Below, one piece after another: positions 31,931 through 41,484 of a stretch of 64,000 nt of DNA. A program made the position numbers and the translations under genes. The notes beneath the pieces are model-generated. The model saw nothing but the letters and a program-made list of their open reading frames with translations, was not told where the DNA came from and made no database searches. Each line of letters starts with the position of its first letter. Positions within the stretch are counted from its first letter, which is position 1. The stretch comes from Ruminococcus gauvreauii (GTDB lineage: Bacteria > Bacillota > Clostridia > Lachnospirales > Lachnospiraceae), in NCBI RefSeq assembly GCF_025151995.1, contig NZ_CP102290.1, positions 4,030,001-4,094,000 on the forward strand, read 5' to 3'.

Positions 31931-34648
31931 CTAATGATCAGAAGTATCCTTCACATACTGCGACTCGTATTCATCAGTGGGAATCGGCCTGCTGAAATAA
32001 AATCCCTGCATGACTTCGACTCCGCAGGATTTCAGCAGTGCCAGCTGCTCTTCACTCTCAATGCCCTCTGCGACAACTCTCGTTCCAAGCTTGGCACACA
32101 GCTCAACGATAGATTTTACAATAGACTGTGCCCTCTGGTTTCCATCCAGGTTGGCGATCATGCTTCTGTCCAGCTTCAGAACATCAAACGCCACGGAAGA
32201 CAGCAGTTCAAGGTTGGCATATTCTGTGCCGAAATCATCGAGTGCAACGTGAAAACCTGCCTGCTGAATCTCGCTGATCAGATCAGAGATGTTGATTCCC
32301 TCGACCTCGCAGACACTCTCTGTCACTTCTATCTCAAGAAGACTGGGAGATACGTTGTACTTTTGGCAGATCTCTGTCAGGTGCTCCGCGAAAGAAAGCT
32401 GTGCCAGCGAAAAGCGGGAAAAGTTGACTGAAACCGGAAATATGGTTTTACTCTGATCCGCCCAGCTGCTGATACGCGTACAGACAAATTCAAACACATA
32501 AAAATCAAGCTTGCTGATCAGCTGAGTTTCTTCAAGCAGCGGAAGAAAGCTTGCCGGCATCAGGAGTGATTCCTTCTCCGGCTGGTAGCGGATCAATGCT
32601 TCGGCGCCTACCATTGTATAATCGCTTGACGATACTTTCGGCTGCAGATACACAACGAAATGGTCGCTGAGGAGCTCCTGCTGCAAAACGTGAGGATCCG
32701 CAAGCCGAAGCACTTCATCGCTGTGATGACGGTAACGGTTGGATGCCGAATGATTACGGTAATATTCTTTTTTATCTTCGTACATTTTGGCATCAGCATC
32801 GGAGATCAGCTGCTGGATATCCTGATACTGTTCTGCCCATTTTGCACCGATCGCCGCATGTATCAGCTCATCACTCTGAAAAGTGAGCCTGAGTTTGCGC
32901 ACATTGTATTCGAATTGCTCACGGGGTATATGCTGACATATGATTACAAATTCATCCCCTCCGATGCGATAAAACTGTCCCTGTTCAAAAACCTGTTTCA
33001 TCCGCTTTGCACATTCGGCGAGAATCTTATCGCCGAAAGCATGGCCGTGGCGGTCATTGATATCTTTCAGTCCGTTGACATCCAGATAAATGATGCCGAC
33101 CGGATGCGTATGTTTCGTAAGTGCTTCCACATCTTTCATATAACGGTTGCGGTTATAGAATGAGGTCAGCATATCATGGTAGCTCAGCAGCGACAGCTGT
33201 TTTTCATTCTCTGAACGGCGCTTTGCAAGCAGCAGAAAATAACACAGTGTCTGCAGCAGCGGGCCGATGTTCTGCATCTTGTCCGCCGGAGGATTATCGA
33301 CACCGATACAGCCTTCCAGCGTTCCCCCGTGTTCCAGAGGAGCGACCACAAGGCTTCGAATATCCTGTTCTTTCAGGACGTGATATTCATCCGGTGAGCT
33401 CTCTTTTATCAGTTCAATATCTTCGATTTCCACACAACCCTGGGTTTCAAAATAGGGGTACCAGCGTTCAATCAGGGATAACGGTACTGCCTGCAGAAAT
33501 TCCTTCTGCGGAGCGACATGTTCTGCACACCATTCGTAATCATTGTAAAGCAGATGGTCCCTGATATTAAAGATATAAGAACGGTCTGCACAGAGAAACT
33601 TCCCCAGATGTCTGAGAACCTGATCGACAGCGACGTCAAAGTCGTGCTCCTGATACAGGGTACGTACACATTCCATCACCATCTTTTCTGCATTCAGCGT
33701 GTATTTCAACAGAATCTTTTCATTCTCAGACTCTGTGGTGTCAAACGCGATTTCCATCCGGGCATTTCTGCCATCCCATTCAATCAGCCTGTCCTTCAGC
33801 AGATAGTGCCTGCCGATAATGGGATTCGTGAATTCCCAGGTATATATTTCTCCTTCTTTCAACAGATGATTCGTGCAGAACGGACAGGGAGCATCCTTTC
33901 CCTGCAGGACCTGATAACATTTCATACCCGGCTGAAATTCATCCACGCCGAAATTGCGCTGCCCTGCCTCATTTAAGAACAGCAGTTCATAATTTTCGAT
34001 GTCTGCCACGTACAAGAGTTCCGAGATATCATTCATGGGTGCCTGCAGCTGTTTTGACATGGTGGAAAGATACTCACTCTTTCTCCTGTTTTCATCCTCT
34101 GCCTCTTTCAGTGCGAGCTGCCGTTTGTTCTGGGCGGCAGTAAACCATGCCGTGATAAGAGCTGCCGCAACACAGAGCACGGTAAGTACAAGGAGACCAG
34201 CAGCGGCCTGCCGTACCACGCGCTCGGAATATTTTTCTGCTGCAGCAACCGTTTCATTTGCAAGCGTGAAATACTCTTCACTGCTTTCGAAAAGAAGTGC
34301 TCTGTCCTCCCCCTGGCGTACCTCGGATATCTCACTTTTGATATCTTCCCACTTCTCCTGCTGGGCCGCCATACATTCCTGAAACTCCCTGCTGTTCAGT
34401 CTGATCAGGTTATTATCCCCCTCACCCGTCAACAGTTCGGTGATGATACTGTCCAGCTGTCTGATAAGTTCATCGTTTGGCTTATGTAGCAATTCCTGTT
34501 TGATCAGTCTTTGTGTTGCTCCCCGGACAACACCTGCATAATTGATCACGCGTGCATTTCCCTGCAGCCGGTAAATGGAAGTGATTGCCAGAATCCCGGA
34601 ACAGATAAATGCCAGTGATAATAAGATGGGGATGCGTTTCTTCTGCAT
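31931..34648 (-). CDS. Membrane GGDEF-EAL cyclic-di-GMP protein with PilJ-like, PAS-like and GAF-like sensing parts
   Basis: This 905-residue protein starts with a transmembrane segment, an extracellular helical part resembling PilJ/NIT sensors (to about residue 150) and a second membrane segment. A PAS-like part follows with CPFC, then a GAF-like domain (ADRSYIFNI region), a GGDEF domain with an intact RIGGDEFVII, and an EAL domain. EAL catalytic residues seen: EALIR, VNFS, EVTES, LDDFG, LKLD, AEGIE and QGFYFS. Both enzyme halves look active, so it may make and break c-di-GMP in response to a signal. It is transcribed alone on the minus strand. Confidence 0.92.
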   Translation of the reverse strand: MQKKRIPILLSLAFICSGILAITSIYRLQGNARVINYAGVVRGATQRLIKQELLHKPNDELIRQLDSIITELLTGEGDNNLIRLNSREFQECMAAQQEKWEDIKSEISEVRQGEDRALLFESSEEYFTLANETVAAAEKYSERVVRQAAAGLLVLTVLCVAAALITAWFTAAQNKRQLALKEAEDENRRKSEYLSTMSKQLQAPMNDISELLYVADIENYELLFLNEAGQRNFGVDEFQPGMKCYQVLQGKDAPCPFCTNHLLKEGEIYTWEFTNPIIGRHYLLKDRLIEWDGRNARMEIAFDTTESENEKILLKYTLNAEKMVMECVRTLYQEHDFDVAVDQVLRHLGKFLCADRSYIFNIRDHLLYNDYEWCAEHVAPQKEFLQAVPLSLIERWYPYFETQGCVEIEDIELIKESSPDEYHVLKEQDIRSLVVAPLEHGGTLEGCIGVDNPPADKMQNIGPLLQTLCYFLLLAKRRSENEKQLSLLSYHDMLTSFYNRNRYMKDVEALTKHTHPVGIIYLDVNGLKDINDRHGHAFGDKILAECAKRMKQVFEQGQFYRIGGDEFVIICQHIPREQFEYNVRKLRLTFQSDELIHAAIGAKWAEQYQDIQQLISDADAKMYEDKKEYYRNHSASNRYRHHSDEVLRLADPHVLQQELLSDHFVVYLQPKVSSSDYTMVGAEALIRYQPEKESLLMPASFLPLLEETQLISKLDFYVFEFVCTRISSWADQSKTIFPVSVNFSRFSLAQLSFAEHLTEICQKYNVSPSLLEIEVTESVCEVEGINISDLISEIQQAGFHVALDDFGTEYANLELLSSVAFDVLKLDRSMIANLDGNQRAQSIVKSIVELCAKLGTRVVAEGIESEEQLALLKSCGVEVMQGFYFSRPIPTDEYESQYVKDTSDH

Positions 34649-34776
34649 AATTTAATATAAATGCCTCCGACATATTAATCTGAAAATCTTCAGTATGTTA
34701 TAAGATTTATTATACCACAGACTAACAATTAATGAAATTGTTTTTATATTGACTCACAATTCTGACAGAGGTATTT

Positions 34777-35922
34777 TTATGGTTTGAGCATCCTGTTTTT
34801 CAGATATTCTGCGGTACCATTTTCTTTTATCCTCAGCGTTACCTCATGTGAGAAGGAACAATCCGTTCCGTTTTCTTTCGAGACGGCGTCAACAGTCAGT
34901 GTCACACTGCCGTCAGAATTTTCAGCAATTTTTACAACTTCCGGAAACGGAGGGAACGCAAGCTGCTTCGTGTCGCATCCCACCTGATTCCACACATATA
35001 CACAGGAATCCGGCAGCGTTTTCATCTGCTGCGGGGTAATGGGAAGGTGTGATAGAAAAGTTTCTTCAAATACAGCTTCCGGTATGCCGTCCGGGAAATC
35101 GTCTTCTGTCGGCCAGCTGCCGGTATCCATCTGATAAAATGCCGGAAACAGACCGGTAAGCTCCAGCCGAGTAACCGTATCTGCATTCCAGTCAGTATAA
35201 AGCAGATCGCTGCAGGCATATCCGACCGGTAATATATACTTTTCTCCAAATTCCCGACACTCATCAGACAATGGGAGCACGCGGACCAGAGAGTGCATAT
35301 CCATCTCCTGATTGATGGACTTTGCCTTCTCCGTAAACAGCCAGCCTTTTTCCGTATAGTTCCATTGATATGCCTGATAACACTGCTGATAATAAAGATG
35401 TGGTTCGTTCGTACCCGTCCAGTCTGTCCGGGTGTTGATGACGGTCAATATACCCTCTGAAAAAGAAAGTGCATACCGGGACAGCCCTCCGCCTGACAGC
35501 ACTGTGTAATACTCGGCGGTGACTTCTTCTCCCTCCTTCGCCCGTCTCAGGCACTCATCAAGCTTCTGATAATTGAGCATGTTGCAGTCAAAATAACTGC
35601 AGCCGACGGGATAACCGTTCTCACCGAGACGGTTTACGATCCGGTGGATCGTATCAAGGTCAAGCACAACATTTGAAGCTGTTCCTTTGTCCGCATTTGC
35701 ATACAGGTCTGCGTACAATTCTGCCGCCGATATACAGCTTTCCGCTTCCTGTTCTTTTACATCTGGTTTCATGGAAATCTCTTTGATCTGTGTGCTATCT
35801 TCTTCCTGCGACGCAGGCATCGATGACTCGCCTGTTGTTTCGGGAGCGTCAGATTCACGGCATCCGAAGAGAAACAGTATAAAAGCAGCGCATATTGCTA
35901 AAATAATTACTTTTTTATTCAT
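34777..35922 (-). CDS. Putative lipoprotein, function unknown
   Basis: This 381-residue protein has a signal peptide with lipobox LFGC (Cys about residue 21) and a Ser/Glu/Asp-rich linker, so it should be anchored outside the cell membrane. The remainder contains Trp/Tyr-rich stretches (YYQQCYQAYQWNYTEKGWLF) and no motif I recognise. It lies 57 bp after the histidine kinase stop on the same strand, so it may be the last gene of the response regulator/kinase operon and serve as an accessory sensor or output protein. That is inference from gene order only. Confidence 0.75.
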   Translation of the reverse strand: MNKKVIILAICAAFILFLFGCRESDAPETTGESSMPASQEEDSTQIKEISMKPDVKEQEAESCISAAELYADLYANADKGTASNVVLDLDTIHRIVNRLGENGYPVGCSYFDCNMLNYQKLDECLRRAKEGEEVTAEYYTVLSGGGLSRYALSFSEGILTVINTRTDWTGTNEPHLYYQQCYQAYQWNYTEKGWLFTEKAKSINQEMDMHSLVRVLPLSDECREFGEKYILPVGYACSDLLYTDWNADTVTRLELTGLFPAFYQMDTGSWPTEDDFPDGIPEAVFEETFLSHLPITPQQMKTLPDSCVYVWNQVGCDTKQLAFPPFPEVVKIAENSDGSVTLTVDAVSKENGTDCSFSHEVTLRIKENGTAEYLKNRMLKP

Positions 35923-35979
35923 CTGCTTGTCCTTTCTGGTATTGCATGTATAGATTATACAGCAAACAGAAAAGGCATG

Positions 35980-37371
35980 CTAGGAGTTTTTACGGATACG
36001 GCTGAGAGGGAACCACAGTGTGAAAGTAGTTCCGGAAGACAGCGTGCTTCTCACAGTTATTTTTCCGTTATGTGCCTGTAAAATGCTCCTGCAGAAAGAC
36101 AGACCCAGGCCGTAATTGACGCCCTCCTTTTTTGTCGTGTAAAACGGTGTAAAGATCTGCGGAATCCTGTTTTCGGGAATTCCTTTTCCTGTGTCGGTCA
36201 CCGACACGGCATAAGACCACTGCAGACGCCTGTATCCGCCTGCCACAGTTATCGTTCCTCCTTCAGGCATTGCTTCACATGCATTCAGAAAAAGGTTATA
36301 GAATGTTTCTTCCATGCCAAACGAATCACAGCACAAAATAACGTCGGGGTCCACACTGACAGATATGACAATATTTTTAAGATCCGGTTCACACCTTGAG
36401 AGAGATTTCTCTATAAGCGCAGACATCCGAATTCTGTCGGAAGCTCTTACCGTAGTCTTTAAAAATTCTTGTGTTTTGCTGGTAAACATAAGAAGCTGAT
36501 GAGAAGCGCCGCGGATGATGTCCAGCTCCCTCTGGTTTTCGGCAGGCACTTTCTGTTGAAGGATATCAACACACCATTCGATTTTGGAAGCCTGGTTTTT
36601 AATCATATGATTGATGTAATGGGTATTCCTGTCCACGGAATCAACATCCATATTCCAGGGTTCCCGAACCAGGCGGAAGCGGAACCCCATGATTCCTTCG
36701 CGATAGATAATCAGCAGATAATAGACCAAAACAGCCAGGGAAAGATATCGGTTTGCTTTCCAGACTTTCATATATTTTGTAAAATTAAGGGAATGTATGA
36801 TAAAGATTGTGCACAGCCACCAGTAATAAGGGGGGATTAGTACTTCCATTCGCAGTTTTTTCCGCCGCCTGACGGTGTCAGTTTCCTCGGAGCGGATGCT
36901 GCGGATCATGAGCAGTGATCCGAACATGCCATAGCCAAGATTGAACGCGGACATACAATACCAAAAGTCACGCCGTTGAAGCTGATAATATTTGTAATGA
37001 ACTGGTGCATATCGGATGGTCAGAATCACGACAATCAGCCCTGTCATGATCCGGACTGCATGAAAAAGTTTCGGATGTGTTTTATCTGTTTCAGAAAAAT
37101 ACATGGCAAGCATGATAAAGCAGTAAGGAGTTCCGAGATACAGGACGGCAGTCAGACAGCTGTTGATTCCTGTATAAAAGCTTTCTGAAACAGCAGGATG
37201 GAGTTTTAGAAGATGCGGAACAACAGAATCCATGAAAAATTCTTTCAGCGTGCCGATCGATGTGATCAGAAAACACATTGCGCACCAGACATTCACTTTA
37301 TTCTTTCGTCCCGAGAAAAAGACGGCGGCGGAAACACCCCAGAGGACAATCGTAAAAAACATAATCTCCAC
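35980..37371 (-). CDS. Sensor histidine kinase
   Basis: This 463-residue kinase has an N-terminal half with six to seven membrane segments and a C-terminal HATPase domain. N box: NLFLNACEAMPEGG; G1: DTGKGIPE; F box: FTPFYTTK; G2: NYGLGLSFC. The likely phospho-acceptor is the His in INHMIKNQ, a non-canonical H box. The gene follows its response regulator by 14 bp, the reverse of the common order in this region. The membrane part is large, so it may sense a hydrophobic or membrane signal. The lipoprotein gene follows by 57 bp. Confidence 0.9.
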   Translation of the reverse strand: MEIMFFTIVLWGVSAAVFFSGRKNKVNVWCAMCFLITSIGTLKEFFMDSVVPHLLKLHPAVSESFYTGINSCLTAVLYLGTPYCFIMLAMYFSETDKTHPKLFHAVRIMTGLIVVILTIRYAPVHYKYYQLQRRDFWYCMSAFNLGYGMFGSLLMIRSIRSEETDTVRRRKKLRMEVLIPPYYWWLCTIFIIHSLNFTKYMKVWKANRYLSLAVLVYYLLIIYREGIMGFRFRLVREPWNMDVDSVDRNTHYINHMIKNQASKIEWCVDILQQKVPAENQRELDIIRGASHQLLMFTSKTQEFLKTTVRASDRIRMSALIEKSLSRCEPDLKNIVISVSVDPDVILCCDSFGMEETFYNLFLNACEAMPEGGTITVAGGYRRLQWSYAVSVTDTGKGIPENRIPQIFTPFYTTKKEGVNYGLGLSFCRSILQAHNGKITVRSTLSSGTTFTLWFPLSRIRKNS

Positions 37372-37385
37372 TCCTTCTCAATGGA

Positions 37386-37994
37386 TTAATCGATGTTAAG
37401 ACTCATCAGATTCGGATAGTTTTTAAACACATGAAATAAATCAGACGGCTTCTCGACCCCCAGCTTCTGGACGATAGAGGAAATCTGATTGGATTTTGTT
37501 TTGGCAGTAGAATGTATCTCCACGTCGTAACCCAGGTAATTCATTAAAGTGTACCGCTCAGCAAAGGTCAATTTTTTTAAAAGTGATGCGCAGATATAGA
37601 TTCCTTCCGGATTCCGCTCATAAAAGACATCCCGGATCGCAGACAGCAGCATCACATGATTGCTCTTGTAGAGATAACCTGAGGCAAACGCATCCATACT
37701 GGATCTCATAACGATACCGGGGGATTCATATGCGGTGAGAATCAGGATTTTCGCATCCGTCTGTCCGCGTATTTTTTTTGCGATCCGCACACCATCAAAT
37801 TCATCTTCCTCAAGATTCCCGGACAGATTGAGATCCAGAAGGACGACATCGGCATGCTGTGCGGCATCCGTTATGATATCGTCGGAGACCTCCCCATATG
37901 TGCCAGCTATTATCATATCCTCAGCGATGGACAGTTTTTTGCAGATCAGGTAGGCAAAATCCTGATCATCCTCGATAATCATAACTCGTATCAT
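37386..37994 (-). CDS. Response regulator with divergent LuxR-like output
   Basis: This 202-residue protein is read from ATG 37994 (GGGGAGGGA site); a longer frame lacks one. Its receiver domain has VMIIEDDQD, the phospho-acceptor in VLLDLNLSG, and ILTAYES with a later YLYKSNH. The C-terminal 65 residues resemble a LuxR-type helix-turn-helix in layout (LTFAERYTLMNYL, then SNQISSIVQKLGV) but the recognition helix is not canonical. The gene has its own promoter at 38042-38070 and is followed 14 bp later by the kinase gene. Targets are unknown; the adjacent TIR/RyR array and lipoprotein gene are candidates. Confidence 0.88.
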   Translation of the reverse strand: MIRVMIIEDDQDFAYLICKKLSIAEDMIIAGTYGEVSDDIITDAAQHADVVLLDLNLSGNLEEDEFDGVRIAKKIRGQTDAKILILTAYESPGIVMRSSMDAFASGYLYKSNHVMLLSAIRDVFYERNPEGIYICASLLKKLTFAERYTLMNYLGYDVEIHSTAKTKSNQISSIVQKLGVEKPSDLFHVFKNYPNLMSLNID

Positions 37995-38041
37995 TGTGAA
38001 TCCCTCCCCTGAAAAGCCATTCGGCAATTCCGTATAAGTAT

Positions 38042-38070
38042 ATTATACAGAATGTCAAATGGCTTTCCAA
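38042..38070 (-). promoter_or_regulatory. Promoter of the response regulator/kinase operon
   Basis: On the minus strand, TTGGAA at 38065-38070 and a perfect TATAAT at 38042-38047 are separated by 17 bp. Inverted arms AAAGCCATT and AATGGCTTT flank the -10 region and could be a regulator site. It separates this operon from the upstream seven-gene array. Confidence 0.65.
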
Positions 38071-38122
38071 TCAGTTTTTGCAAAATTCTACTTTTCCTAA
38101 GTCCGGGCACAGTTTGCTCCGA

Positions 38123-40315
38123 TTATTCTAACGCTGTGTATTTATCATAACTCTTGAACAGCATACCCGGCTGTTCTTCATCCGCCAATAAGCTTCGTTC
38201 CATTAACGTAAGTCCGGCTTTTTCAGCCAGAGCGTCTCTTTGTGTTTTTCCTGACTGAAAGGTGATCCATCTGAGCATCATCGTATATCCATCTGAAATC
38301 CATTCACTGTAAGCAGGAATATTTCCGGATGCATTTTTTGTAAGCGCCTCTACGATATCCCAGGATGCCACATCCACGCCCATGGTATCCCTGTCACCTG
38401 TATAGTTGGCGGCGATCTCCAGTAGATCCAGGACACTTTTTAATCCCAGCACCTGCAGCTTTCTGACAGAATCCAGCTTGTCGTACTCGCTTTTCATTTT
38501 TTCGATAGCCTTTTTCAGAATAACATCATTTGTAATCGTCTGATCATTACCGGTATCTTCTGAAGCCGTATAATTCACGAGAGGGTTAACTGCGGAAAGG
38601 GGGGTGGAAGTTCCCATCTGTGCTTCTGCAATCTCATATAATTTCTCTTTCAACCAGTCAAGATTTTGAAAATTATATTCGGCACCTTCGTTTGGAAGTA
38701 ATTGCCAAAACACTGCTATCAGGCGTTTATATGCCGCATTGAGCATTGGCGTATCGGCATCTTTATTTTTCAGGATCTTTTCGGCATTTTCTATCTCAGT
38801 TTTCAGGTTGATCATACTGGCCGTTGTAAAATATGGTTTGTATAATTTTAAATCATATCCGCCATATTCCAGATAGATCCGGCTAAGCTTTATCAATGCG
38901 GTAAGCTGGGTGGGATCTGCCAGCTTATTTTCTGCTTCCAAAAGCAGATCATAAGCGGCGTCAACCTCTTCCTGGGTAGCATTCTCATTGCGAAGCACAC
39001 TGTTTGCGGTCTTCTTGGCTGTCAAAAAACGCTTCCACGATGTTTCCATAAAGGGTTCGCTGTCGGTGCCTTTTCTCTGGTTTTTGTAACTGCTGTCGGC
39101 ATTCTCATACAAATTTTTTAATCTTTCCTTATCCACCTCTGGTTTTTCCGGCTCAGGTTCCGGATCAGGCGCCGGTTCGGGTTCGGGCTCCGGTTCGGGC
39201 TCCGGCTCGGGCTCCGGTTCGGGTTCGGGCTCCGGCGGATTCGGTACAGGATTGCCTGGTACAAACGTATATCCCGGAGGCATCGGGGGAATAAATCCAA
39301 AGGTTCCCCAGAAATCATAATAATAGCCTTTAAAGGTACCCGGTTCACCAGTAGTACTGTCCAGCCACTCAGCGATCCATATCGGGCTATAGTCACATCG
39401 ATACCCATCAACGTCTAAATACCCACCTGGAGTATAAAGAAATAAGCTGTCTGCGAGAATAGACCCCTCCCCTCCAAAATAATACCAACTGTACAAAGGG
39501 TCATTGAGATCAATTCTCCATCCTGCACCGCCATGATATTCATCCTTTTCCGGATCCGGAGGCGCCAGCTCTGCATTTCTTCTTATATCAAAACGATATC
39601 CATTTGCGGTAACGCCTTGTATCCAGTTCCCGTCGATACTAAGAATCTCTGAATAGGCAAAGGGCAAAGTGATGGACGCTGCAGCAGCAGGAGCTGATTT
39701 ACTGATTGCTTTCGGCTGTTTGACCGCACCATTTTCGCTTACATCTTTGGGCGTGGTCTTTTCAGCTGCAGGATCAGGGGTATCTTTTGGCTTTTCGGCA
39801 GAGATGCCGGCAGCAGTATCTTCGGCAGCAGCATCCTCTGTGCCGGATTCCTTCGTCTGAGGATCATCAGCGCCGGCTTCCTCTGTTTTGTTCTCCTCAG
39901 ATGTGACTTCTTTTTCTTTGTTCTCCTCTTCCTTGTTCCCCGCTGTTTCTGCAGAAGGTTCATGATTCGTTGAATCCGGGTCAGTTTTTTGGGAATCAGG
40001 GTTTTCAGCATCGGGGTTCTTAACATCAGATTCCGCAGTAACAGATTTATCTGCGGCGGGTTCTGCAGTTGTTTTCTCAGCCGCATCGGGAGAAGGCGCT
40101 TCATGCTTTTCTGCCGTATCTTTCGCTTCATTTACAATCGCTTTCACTGTTTCTGCTTCCTGGTCCTTTTGCGTGTTTTGTTCAGAAAGGTCGGATAAGG
40201 GTGCAGATTCTGAAGCCGATGGTACAGAATCGGCAGCTACGGCGAGCGCACTATTTGAAACCAGCATAGCAAATGTTAATCCAAACGCTAAGATGCGCAT
40301 ACAGTATTTTTTCAT
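38123..40315 (-). CDS. Large secreted protein with Glu-Pro linker and FIVAR-like helical repeats
   Basis: This 730-residue protein is read from ATG 40315 (GGAGGT site, 6-bp spacing). It has a signal peptide (FGLTFAMLVSNSALAVAA, cleavage near AVA-AD), a long Glu/Ala/Thr/Lys-rich low-complexity region (about residues 25-200) and a segment with many aromatic residues (about 215-360). A Pro-Glu repeat linker (about 365-395) leads to helical repeats of the FIVAR type (segments such as EEVDAAYDLLLEAENKLAD). No LPXTG sorting signal or transmembrane tail is seen. It probably extends from or associates with the cell wall. It is the last gene of the array starting at 48104; its ATG is 2 bp after the preceding stop. 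Confidence 0.85.
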   Translation of the reverse strand: MKKYCMRILAFGLTFAMLVSNSALAVAADSVPSASESAPLSDLSEQNTQKDQEAETVKAIVNEAKDTAEKHEAPSPDAAEKTTAEPAADKSVTAESDVKNPDAENPDSQKTDPDSTNHEPSAETAGNKEEENKEKEVTSEENKTEEAGADDPQTKESGTEDAAAEDTAAGISAEKPKDTPDPAAEKTTPKDVSENGAVKQPKAISKSAPAAAASITLPFAYSEILSIDGNWIQGVTANGYRFDIRRNAELAPPDPEKDEYHGGAGWRIDLNDPLYSWYYFGGEGSILADSLFLYTPGGYLDVDGYRCDYSPIWIAEWLDSTTGEPGTFKGYYYDFWGTFGFIPPMPPGYTFVPGNPVPNPPEPEPEPEPEPEPEPEPEPEPAPDPEPEPEKPEVDKERLKNLYENADSSYKNQRKGTDSEPFMETSWKRFLTAKKTANSVLRNENATQEEVDAAYDLLLEAENKLADPTQLTALIKLSRIYLEYGGYDLKLYKPYFTTASMINLKTEIENAEKILKNKDADTPMLNAAYKRLIAVFWQLLPNEGAEYNFQNLDWLKEKLYEIAEAQMGTSTPLSAVNPLVNYTASEDTGNDQTITNDVILKKAIEKMKSEYDKLDSVRKLQVLGLKSVLDLLEIAANYTGDRDTMGVDVASWDIVEALTKNASGNIPAYSEWISDGYTMMLRWITFQSGKTQRDALAEKAGLTLMERSLLADEEQPGMLFKSYDKYTALE
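39135..39240. repeat. 6-bp periodic repeat encoding the Pro-Glu linker
   Basis: About 100 bp of imperfect hexamer repeats (GGTTCG/GGCTCC-like units on the plus strand) encode alternating Pro-Glu residues in the secreted protein. It is a low-complexity coding repeat that can change length by slippage. Confidence 0.85.
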
Positions 40316-40317
40316 GC

Positions 40318-40923
40318 TCACACCTCCTTGTCATGCAAGGTGCCTGCGATCATACACGCCAGCTCCGTTGCTTCAGCATCAATGTCTCTGTCTTTTGCCG
40401 ATACCGTGATGCAGAAGGAATGTCCGTTTTGTACGGTATGTAAGGTTAACTGAAGACACTCATTGTCCGGATTATAATGTGTCATGGCCAGATACACGGC
40501 CTGCCCAAGTTCGGCATATCCGGAAGAAATGATAGGGATCTCGTTGCTTTCTGTCAGCGCTTTTTGATAAGCTTTTTTGGTTGCGTCATCTGCCGCATTT
40601 AAAGAAAATCCATCCCCGGTAGAGGTCTCCATAAACATAAAGAGCAAATCGCCTAATCCGGCAGATGCTACAGCGGTTGAATCAACGTCCCCGCGCAGTA
40701 TCTCCATCTCGCTCGGCAGATAAAATGCTCACTGATCGAGGACGATCTCTTTAAAATTTTCATTTTTCCATACAGTGTTTTCTGTTTCCTCTTCGGCAGT
40801 CTTCTTGATTTTTGGTTCTTTGTCTTTATGATCGGCATTAACGTAAGTAAAAGACACGAGAATCATACATACCAGGAAACCAAGCAACGGGTACTTTTTG
40901 AAACCGGTTTTTTTCCAATGCAT
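40318..40923 (-). pseudogene. Membrane-anchored protein interrupted by an in-frame TGA
   Basis: Two minus-strand frames lie in exactly the same phase, separated only by TGA at 40729-40731. The first 64 codons give an N-terminal membrane/signal anchor (YPLLGFLVCMILVSFTYVNA) and a Lys/Glu-rich linker ending ENFKEIVLDQ. After the TGA the frame continues without another stop (AFYLPSEMEILRGDVD and on) to 40318, giving a 201-codon gene in total. The C-terminal part has no motif I recognise. A nonsense mutation is the simplest reading; translation could also restart at the ATG at 40707. It sits between the zinc-ribbon gene and the secreted protein gene in the array, with 30-bp and 2-bp gaps. Confidence 0.75.
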
Positions 40924-40953
40924 ACGATACTCCTTTCTACTACTCCTTGATAA

Positions 40954-41472
40954 TCACACTTCCGTCTTGGCGCCGCATCCGCAGCAGAACCTGGCGCCCT
41001 CGGGAATGGAAGCGCCGCAATTGGTGCAGAAGCTTCCGGAAGCCTGTGTTGGTGCACTGTTCGCCTGCGGAGCGGTATACTCAATCTGGCGGATCGTCTG
41101 TTCGACAAACTGAATGACCTGTTCATCCAGCTGTGACTGCTGTACCATGCCTGTGATCTGAGTCAGCAGGACCGGCCATAAAAAGAATGCCGAAATAACA
41201 GAGGGAATCAGCTGTTGTCCGAAGATACCGACCTTTGCTGCCACGGAAACACCTCCCGTCATCGGAGTTAATTCTACATTTAAAGCAGTCTTCATTCCAA
41301 GAACGGCTTTGAATACGCCGCCTTTGCTGAGACTGAAATAATTGCCCATGGCGCATTCGCCCCGGCTGAAAGAATAACCAATACTCTGAAAATACTCTTC
41401 TGCCCTTGTAATGACTGCTTCATAATCCGTCAATGCGGTTGGTATAAATTTTGTTGAATTAAACGTACCCAT
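40954..41472 (-). CDS. Zinc-ribbon protein with amphipathic/hydrophobic middle
   Basis: This 172-residue protein has an unassigned N-terminal domain (about residues 1-120), including a hydrophobic patch (SVISAFFLWPVLLTQITGM), and a C-terminal zinc ribbon with two CxxC pairs (CTNCG and CCGCG). The ribbon is of the type found at the ends of many Firmicute membrane and regulatory proteins, and the M48 protein two genes upstream carries a similar one (CPGC/CRNC). Gaps of 12 and 30 bp place it firmly in the array. Its biochemical role is unknown; an adaptor role is possible. Confidence 0.8.
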   Translation of the reverse strand: MGTFNSTKFIPTALTDYEAVITRAEEYFQSIGYSFSRGECAMGNYFSLSKGGVFKAVLGMKTALNVELTPMTGGVSVAAKVGIFGQQLIPSVISAFFLWPVLLTQITGMVQQSQLDEQVIQFVEQTIRQIEYTAPQANSAPTQASGSFCTNCGASIPEGARFCCGCGAKTEV

Positions 41473-41484
41473 ATAAACACCCTC

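Noticed and set aside
39135..39240. Regular short repeats as a CRISPR array
   Set aside because: The hexamer repeat has no spacers and encodes the Pro-Glu linker of a secreted protein.
39739..40131. 130-codon Lys/Arg/Leu-rich minus-strand frame
   Set aside because: It is an out-of-phase shadow of the Glu/Ala/Lys-rich part of the secreted protein.
40729..40731. In-frame TGA read as selenocysteine
   Set aside because: The downstream hairpin is weak, no selenium genes are seen nearby, and the protein shows no redox motif around the site; a nonsense mutation is simpler.
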